Assembly: GCA_046261875.1 (NCBI GenBank)
Contig: JBHENW010000040.1
Span: 1-9,666 of the forward strand
Direction: 5' to 3'
Source of the DNA: JBHENW01 sp046261875
GTDB taxonomy: Bacteria > Acidobacteriota > Thermoanaerobaculia > UBA5066 > Gp7-AA6
DNA length: 9,666 nt
This document shows positions 6,115 through 9,666 of this stretch, one piece after another. Position numbers and translations under genes: made by a program. Below the pieces are notes generated by a model that was not told the origin of the DNA, did no database searches, and saw only the letters and a program-made list of their open reading frames with translations. Numbering within the stretch: the first letter of the stretch is position 1; each line of letters opens with the position of its first letter.

Positions 6115-6971
6115 CGGACGCCGCCCTGCGGCGCCGGGGGCTGCTCCTCGTCGCGGGAGCGGCGCTTCTCTGGTCGACCGGCGGGATCGGCATCAAGGGG
6201 ATCCCGGATGGGCCGCTCAAGGTGGCGTTCTTCCGCTCGGCCGTCGCGGCCGTGGCGCTCGGGCTCTTCTTCCGCCCGCGACGCCTGCCGCGGACGCCCG
6301 CGTTCATCCTGGCGCTCGTCTGCTACGCGGCCTGCCTCATCACGTTCGTCGTGGCGACGAAGTGGACGACCGCGGCGAATGCGATCTTCCTGCAGTACGG
6401 CGGGGTCGTCTGGGTGCTGCTCCTCTCACCGGTTCTTCTCAAAGAGCCGCTCGTCAAGCGCGACGGTATCGTGGTGGCCGTCGCGCTCGGCGGCCTGACG
6501 CTGTTTTTCCTGGGCGAGCTCGACACCCGGGGCCGCGCCGGCGACTTGATGGGTCTGCTGTCCTCGTTCTTCTTCGCCGGACTGATCCTGGCGCTGCGGA
6601 GGGTGAGGGGAACGGGAGCCGAGGCCGCCGTGACGTACGGCAACGTCGTTGCGGCGATCGGGCTCCTGCCGTTCGTCTGGAACGACCTATCCCTGACGCC
6701 GAAGTCTGCCGCGGTCCTGACGTTCCTGGGAGTCTTCCAGCTCGCCGGCGCGTACGCGCTCTTCGTCGCGGGGATCAAGCACGTCACGGCGACCGAGGCC
6801 TCCATCGTCGGGATGCTCGAGCCGATCGCCAATCCGCTGTGGGTGCTCCTGTTCCTGGGGGAACGGCCGTCCGTATACGCCGTCCTCGGCGGCGCGGTCG
6901 TGCTCGCCGCGATCGCGTGGCGGACCCTGGCGGCCGGGCGCGGTCCGATGCCGATCCCGCCGCCGGATTGA
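6111..6971 (+). CDS. EamA/DMT-superfamily transporter
   Basis: The 286-residue integral membrane protein has about ten hydrophobic helices arranged as two EamA repeats (about 8-140 and 150-280). The first helix contains the typical ALLWSTGGIGIK. Helix three/four includes KWTTAANAIFLQYGGVVWV, and the second repeat includes GAYALFVAGIKHVTATEASI, then VGMLEPIANPLWVLLFLGE, the family's best conserved stretch. EamA proteins export metabolites such as amino acids or nucleosides, but the substrate is not readable from sequence. The GTG start overlaps the peptidase stop by GTGA. The protein is last in its operon, and no hairpin terminator is visible between its stop and the toxin-antitoxin promoter 40 nt downstream. 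A link between peptidase products and export is possible but unproven. Confidence 0.93.
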   Translation: MTDAALRRRGLLLVAGAALLWSTGGIGIKGIPDGPLKVAFFRSAVAAVALGLFFRPRRLPRTPAFILALVCYAACLITFVVATKWTTAANAIFLQYGGVVWVLLLSPVLLKEPLVKRDGIVVAVALGGLTLFFLGELDTRGRAGDLMGLLSSFFFAGLILALRRVRGTGAEAAVTYGNVVAAIGLLPFVWNDLSLTPKSAAVLTFLGVFQLAGAYALFVAGIKHVTATEASIVGMLEPIANPLWVLLFLGERPSVYAVLGGAVVLAAIAWRTLAAGRGPMPIPPPD

Positions 6972-6983
6972 CGGGGCCTGGGC

Positions 6984-7019
6984 GATATTCTTTCCGTTTT
7001 CCGTTAAACGGTATATTCT
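6984..7019 (+). promoter_or_regulatory. Promoter/operator region of the higBA-type module
   Basis: TATATT (7012-7017) is a good -10, placed 9 nt before the toxin GTG. Immediately upstream is a perfect inverted repeat, CCGTT-A-AACGG (7001-7011). ATATTCT occurs twice (6985-6991 and 7013-7019), 28 nt apart and flanking the inverted repeat, and TTTCCG is repeated in between. HigA-type antitoxins usually repress their own promoter, and this arrangement of repeats around the -10 is where such an operator would lie. The region is clearly more AT-rich than its neighbours. Confidence 0.55.
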
Positions 7020-7026
7020 GGGCCGG

Positions 7027-7306
7027 GTGACCCGATCGTTTCGATCGCGGGACACAAAGGATCTGTTCGAAGACACCGACGTTCCTGAAATTTCGTGCGA
7101 TCGAGCGTTCCGCTCGCCGAAAACTTTTGATGCTTCATCACGCGAAGGATATTCGGGACCTCCGAGCACCACCCGGCAATCGGCTGGAGGCGTTGAAGGG
7201 CACCAGGAAAGGACAGCACAGCATCCGAGTCAACGATCAATGGAGGATCTGCTTCGTGTGGCGGGATGCTGACGCCTTCGGCGTCGAGATCTGCGATTAC
7301 CACTGA
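7027..7306 (+). pseudogene. higB: HigB/RelE-type toxin, split by a one-base frameshift
   Basis: Read in two frames, the region encodes a complete RelE/HigB-family toxin of about 92 residues, an mRNA interferase that cuts transcripts at the ribosome. The first frame gives VTRSFRSRDTKDLFEDTDVP, matching the usual M-I-x-S-F start. The +1 frame then gives FRAIERSARRKLLML, then LRAPPGNRLEALKGTRKGQH and SIRVNDQWRICFVW, ending VEICDYH at TGA 7304-7306. Removing one A from AAA at 7088-7090 gives an uninterrupted protein reading VPEFRAIER. Without a shift, the product is 81 residues and unrelated after about residue 20. The GTG start has no ribosome site and sits 9 nt after a -10, as in leaderless genes. 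Possible causes are a real inactivating mutation, a base-calling error or recoding; I cannot tell which. Confidence 0.85.
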
Positions 7307-7313
7307 GCCGAGA

Positions 7314-7718
7314 ATGACCAAGAAGAAACTAGAGCCGATTCACCCGGGGGAGATCCTCCAGGCAGAGTTCCTGGTGCCCCTCGGTCTCTCGGCGAACGCT
7401 CTGGCGTCCGAAATCGGCGTTCCCGTCACACGCATCTGGGAAATTCTTCGCGGCCGGCGGGGGGTCACCGCCAGCACGGCGTTGCGGCTGGCTCGATTTT
7501 TCGGAACGACCCCCGAGCTGTGGCTCGGACTTCAGGCCGAGTTCGATCTGAGGACCGCCCGAAAGGAAGTCGGCCGCGAGATCGAAAAGCGGATCGAGCC
7601 CCCACGGGAGGTCAAGCCGGGCGAATACCAGCCCGTCGTACACACCTCGGAGGTTCGAGAGAAGCGAAGCCGCTACGCGGCGGCGCGAATCGGGCGTTCC
7701 TGGAAGATCGGTAGGTAG
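7314..7718 (+). CDS. higA: HigA-type antitoxin, XRE-family HTH with C-terminal extension
   Basis: The 134-residue product opens with IHPGEILQAEFLVPLGLSANALA (9-31), the signature of HigA antitoxins. The helix-turn-helix follows with IGVPVTRIWEILRGRRGVTA and then STALRLARFFGTTPELWLGLQ. The protein should neutralise the upstream toxin and repress the shared promoter. The usual HigA length is about 95-105 residues. Here the family core ends near residue 100 (EKRIEPPREV), and a basic tail of about 34 residues ending RSWKIGR follows. The ATG lies 7 nt after the toxin stop and has only a weak GAG-like site, so translation probably depends on coupling to the toxin gene. This gene is intact even though its toxin partner is frameshifted. 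Confidence 0.9.
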   Translation: MTKKKLEPIHPGEILQAEFLVPLGLSANALASEIGVPVTRIWEILRGRRGVTASTALRLARFFGTTPELWLGLQAEFDLRTARKEVGREIEKRIEPPREVKPGEYQPVVHTSEVREKRSRYAAARIGRSWKIGR

Positions 7719-7742
7719 GGGTGTTGCCGGCGTCGTCCCGCC

Positions 7743-8309
7743 CTAGTGTGAAGTCTCCGCGCTGAACAGGGCCTGCTGCGTGGGGCCGAGGAACGGCAGG
7801 ATCTCCTTCAATGAATCCGCCGCCCAGAATGGCCGGCGCTCGGTCTCCAGCCGCACGACGGGGACGCCCCACTCGACGAGGACCTCGTCGATCTTCCGGT
7901 CGATGGCCTGCTGGAAGGCGACGTCGGTGTCGCGCAGGCCGTCGAAGGCCGGATCCGCGACGATGGGGACCTTGATGAGCATCTTGTAGGTCGAGGTCCA
8001 CCAGCGTACGAGCGGCTCGAGCGCGGGCGCCTTGCCGGCGTAGAGCAGGTAGCAGAAGTTGTCGAGCACGCTGCGGTCGCAGATGACAATCTCGGCCTTG
8101 TGCTGGGCGACGATCTCCTCGGCGATCTCGGTGTGCAGGATCCAGGATTGCGCAGGGACGGTCGTCTCGCGGTTGATGGGCAGCGGGCAGAAGCGCGCGA
8201 CTTCGCGCACCATCTCGACGGCCCGGTCCCGCTTCTTCAGCAGCGCGGCGAGCTCGAAGCAGAGCGTCGTCTTGCCGACGCCGTGGGTCCCGATGAATGC
8301 GACTTTCAC
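7743..8309 (-). CDS. P-loop NTPase of the NadR/AAA_28-like type
   Basis: The 188-residue cytoplasmic protein has a clean P-loop, GTHGVGKTT (residues 7-15), directly after the first strand (VKVAFI). A conserved block REVARFCPLPINRETTVPAQ (35-54) continues as SWILHTEIAEEIV. A Walker B-like strand then ends in CDRSVLDN (77-84). This combination is that of the small AAA/NadR-like nucleotide or ribosylnicotinamide kinase-related ATPases; the substrate is unknown. The start is GTG at 8309, the only one that keeps the first strand before the P-loop. No ribosome site is present, and a TAGAAT hexamer ends 10 nt before it, suggesting a leaderless transcript. The gene converges on higA with only 24 nt between stops and no visible terminator. 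The lipoprotein gene lies 46 nt upstream on the same strand, so joint transcription is also possible. Confidence 0.85.
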   Translation of the reverse strand: MKVAFIGTHGVGKTTLCFELAALLKKRDRAVEMVREVARFCPLPINRETTVPAQSWILHTEIAEEIVAQHKAEIVICDRSVLDNFCYLLYAGKAPALEPLVRWWTSTYKMLIKVPIVADPAFDGLRDTDVAFQQAIDRKIDEVLVEWGVPVVRLETERRPFWAADSLKEILPFLGPTQQALFSAETSH

Positions 8310-8318
8310 CGGGTTCGG

Positions 8319-8324
8319 ATTCTA
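8319..8324 (-). promoter_or_regulatory. Candidate -10 of a leaderless NTPase transcript
   Basis: TAGAAT on the minus strand (5/6 match to consensus) is followed by 9 nt and the GTG start. Transcription seven nt after the hexamer would start at 8312, giving at most a 3-nt leader. No -35 is recognisable, and no purine-rich ribosome site lies between the hexamer and the start. Confidence 0.4.
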
Positions 8325-8355
8325 ACGGCGGTCGGGTCCTTTCGCCCGGAAGCGG

Positions 8356-8795
8356 TCAGTCGCGAGGCGCGCCGCGCGCGACCCATTCGCGGACGAGCTG
8401 CCGGTCCTCTTCGCTGATCGTCGCGCCGAAGGGCATCGGAGCGCCGGGCGATCGCGGAGCCGGGAGTGATCTTGCGCACGAGATACGAGTTGGCGGGGTC
8501 GCCGGAGCGCGACGCGCAGCAGCGAAGGAATCTGGCGCGAGGGGACCCGCACGATCGCGTCGTAAGAAAGCCCCTGCCCCAGCGGCATGTTCTCCTGCGC
8601 GTCGGCCGCCGCGCCTCCGTGGCAGCCCGGGATCGCGCACTGCGGCGTGAAGACCTCCTGCTGCACACGGCCGAAGGTCGCATTCGAGCTGCCCGGCGGC
8701 GCGACCTCGGTCGGCATCCGGTCGTCCTCGTCGCAGCCGGCGGCCAGAAGGACGGCAAGAATACCGGCGGCCGCCAGTGGGAGCCTCCGTCGCAT
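8356..8795 (-). pseudogene. Cytochrome-like lipoprotein (CxxxxCH), with two one-base frameshifts
   Basis: The ATG at 8795 opens a lipoprotein signal peptide (MRRRLPLAAAGILAVLLAAGC), with the lipobox Cys at 21. The frame continues through FTPQCAIPGCHGG (Cys53, Cys58, His59) and YDAIVRVPS, to residue 96. Coding then jumps +1 near 8507 to give GDPANSYLVRKITPGS, and +1 again at the CCC at 8446-8448 to give GAPMPFGATISEEDRQL and VREWVARGAPRD, ending at TGA 8358-8356. Put together, this is a 145-residue protein of the type F-x-x-x-C-x4-C-H...P-x-S-Y-L...M-P...I/V-x-x-W-I/V-x-x-G-A, seen in exported c-type cytochrome-like domains, with the Met of MPFG as possible axial ligand. Heme attachment through CxxxxCH is an inference. 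All motifs survive across frames, which argues for recent or artefactual shifts. Confidence 0.8.
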
Positions 8796-8925
8796 GCGCC
8801 CGATTCTTCCGGCCGGCAGCCCGCAACCCGCGCAACCTCAGAAATTACTAAACATCGCTTCGCCTGATGCCGGAAGACGATCTATCCGGGGATCCGTTCG
8901 TTCACTCGAGAGTGAGGAGGTTTCC
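8796..8925. other. Divergent intergenic region with AT-rich core
   Basis: This 130-nt stretch separates the cytochrome-like lipoprotein gene (minus) from the CHRD gene (plus) and should hold both promoters. The most AT-rich part, around 8841-8854 (gaaattactaaaca), is the likely melting region, but I find no convincing -35/-10 pair on either strand. A CACTC-GA-GAGTG inverted repeat (8903-8914) lies just before the ribosome site of the CHRD gene. Confidence 0.4.
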
Positions 8926-9666
8926 GTGAAGAAGGCGCTCTTGCTCCTGGTCGCCCTGGTTCTTCTCGCGCCAGCGGCCGCGGCGCAGACCTACAGCGCA
9001 GGAATGGCTGGCGGACCCATCGAGGTGCCACCGGGAGACCCGGACGGCACCGGCGTCGCCGTGGTCCGCATCAACGGGAACATCGTTCAATGGGAGGTCG
9101 GGGTCGCCAACATCGCTGCCCCGACCGTCGGACACATCCATCGCGGCGGCCCGGGCGTGGCCGGACCGGTCGTCATCGGCTTCGACCCGTTGATCTTCCG
9201 AAACGGCGTCGCCAGCGGGTCGGCCACCGTCACGGACCAGGCGCTGCTCGACGAGATCCGCGCCAACCCGGGCGGCTTCTACGTGAACATCCACAACGGC
9301 GAGTTCCCGGGCGGAGCGGTCCGAGGGCAGCTCGCCACGGCGAGCGCGTTCAGCAGCGAGCTCCTCGGCGGGCCGGTCGAGGTGCCTCCCGGCGACCCGG
9401 ACGGCCTCGGCTATTCGATCGTCGCCGTCAGCGGCAGCACGGTCCAGTACTTCTTCTCGACGACGAACATCAACCAGGCGGCCGCCGCGCACATCCACCG
9501 GGGGGGGCCCGGCGTCGCCGGCCCGATCGTCGTCGGCTTCAACACGCCTTCGACCGGCGCGGCCTCGAGCGGGACGGTCAACGTGACGGACGAGGCCCTG
9601 CTGAACGAGATTCGGGCCAACCCGACCGGCTTCTACGTGAACGTCCACACGGCGGACTTCCCGGGC
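8926..9666 (+). CDS. Exported protein with tandem CHRD domains, 3' end outside window
   Basis: The gene opens with a Sec signal peptide (MKKALLLLVALVLLAPAAAA, cleavage before Gln21). Two CHRD domains follow at about residues 25-136 and 143-247 and onward. Each has GGP(I/V)EVPPGDPDG, the metal-ligand-like HIHRGGPGVAGP block, a TVTD/NVTD-(Q/E)-ALL strand, and EIRANPxGFYVN(I/V)H ending in (E/D)FPGG. The repeat offset is 119 residues, with high identity, so a recent internal duplication is likely. CHRD domains, named from chordin, occur in secreted bacterial proteins of mostly unknown role, and binding of proteins or metals is only suggested. The GTG start has GGAGG (8916-8920) 5 nt upstream. The frame is open through the last base, and more repeats could follow. 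A run of eight G lies at 9500-9507 in the second domain. Confidence 0.92.
   Translation, partial: MKKALLLLVALVLLAPAAAAQTYSAGMAGGPIEVPPGDPDGTGVAVVRINGNIVQWEVGVANIAAPTVGHIHRGGPGVAGPVVIGFDPLIFRNGVASGSATVTDQALLDEIRANPGGFYVNIHNGEFPGGAVRGQLATASAFSSELLGGPVEVPPGDPDGLGYSIVAVSGSTVQYFFSTTNINQAAAAHIHRGGPGVAGPIVVGFNTPSTGAASSGTVNVTDEALLNEIRANPTGFYVNVHTADFPG

Noticed and set aside
7027..7272. A distinct 81-residue small protein in the unshifted frame
   Set aside because: Only the first 20 residues look like a real protein (HigB start). The rest is shadow sequence, while the +1 frame carries the conserved toxin core.
8322..8795. A 157-residue lipoprotein in a single frame
   Set aside because: After residue 96 the single-frame product is Arg/Ser-rich nonsense; the meaningful continuation lies in the two other frames.

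Overview
The window is a GC-rich bacterial chromosome segment with strong G/C bias at third codon positions and frequent GTG/TTG starts. Gene content (glmS/glmU, a 7Fe-type ferredoxin, a dienelactone-hydrolase-family protein, CHRD proteins, a CxxxxCH cytochrome-like lipoprotein) and general feel suggest an uncultured soil or sediment lineage such as Acidobacteriota. That assignment is an inference; no rRNA or other phylogenetic marker is present.

Layout. 1-2963 (minus strand): a gene for a TPR protein with an HTH-like N-terminus, then glmU, then the 5' third of glmS, which leaves the window at base 1. GlmS and GlmU together make UDP-GlcNAc for cell wall synthesis. A near-consensus sigma-70 promoter with an inverted repeat in its spacer drives the TPR gene. 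3092-3771 (plus): a small exported protein, an intrinsic terminator, an extended -10 promoter and a ferredoxin gene. 3772-3810: a GTCGGGA tandem repeat that fits a G-quadruplex pattern, between the convergent ferredoxin and hydrolase genes. 3814-4653 (minus): an exported dienelactone-hydrolase-like enzyme with a Lys-rich tail. 4688-6971 (plus): a tight operon of a SprT-like zinc protein, an S58/P1 (DmpA-type) peptidase and an EamA transporter, joined by GTGA overlaps. 7027-7718 (plus): a HigBA-type toxin-antitoxin pair whose toxin gene is split by a one-base frameshift. 7743-8795 (minus): a P-loop NTPase gene preceded by a cytochrome-like lipoprotein gene carrying two one-base frameshifts. 8926-9666 (plus): an exported protein with tandem CHRD domains that runs off the window.

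The best leads are regulatory and structural. There is an apparent shared, overlapping -10 element between divergent genes at 4676-4683. Three GTG-started genes lack a Shine-Dalgarno sequence and have a -10-like hexamer 6-9 nt upstream (leaderless pattern). There is a G-quadruplex-type repeat right after the ferredoxin stop. Three single-base excess events cluster between 7.08 and 8.51 kb and break two otherwise well-formed genes. I found no clearly new multi-gene system.
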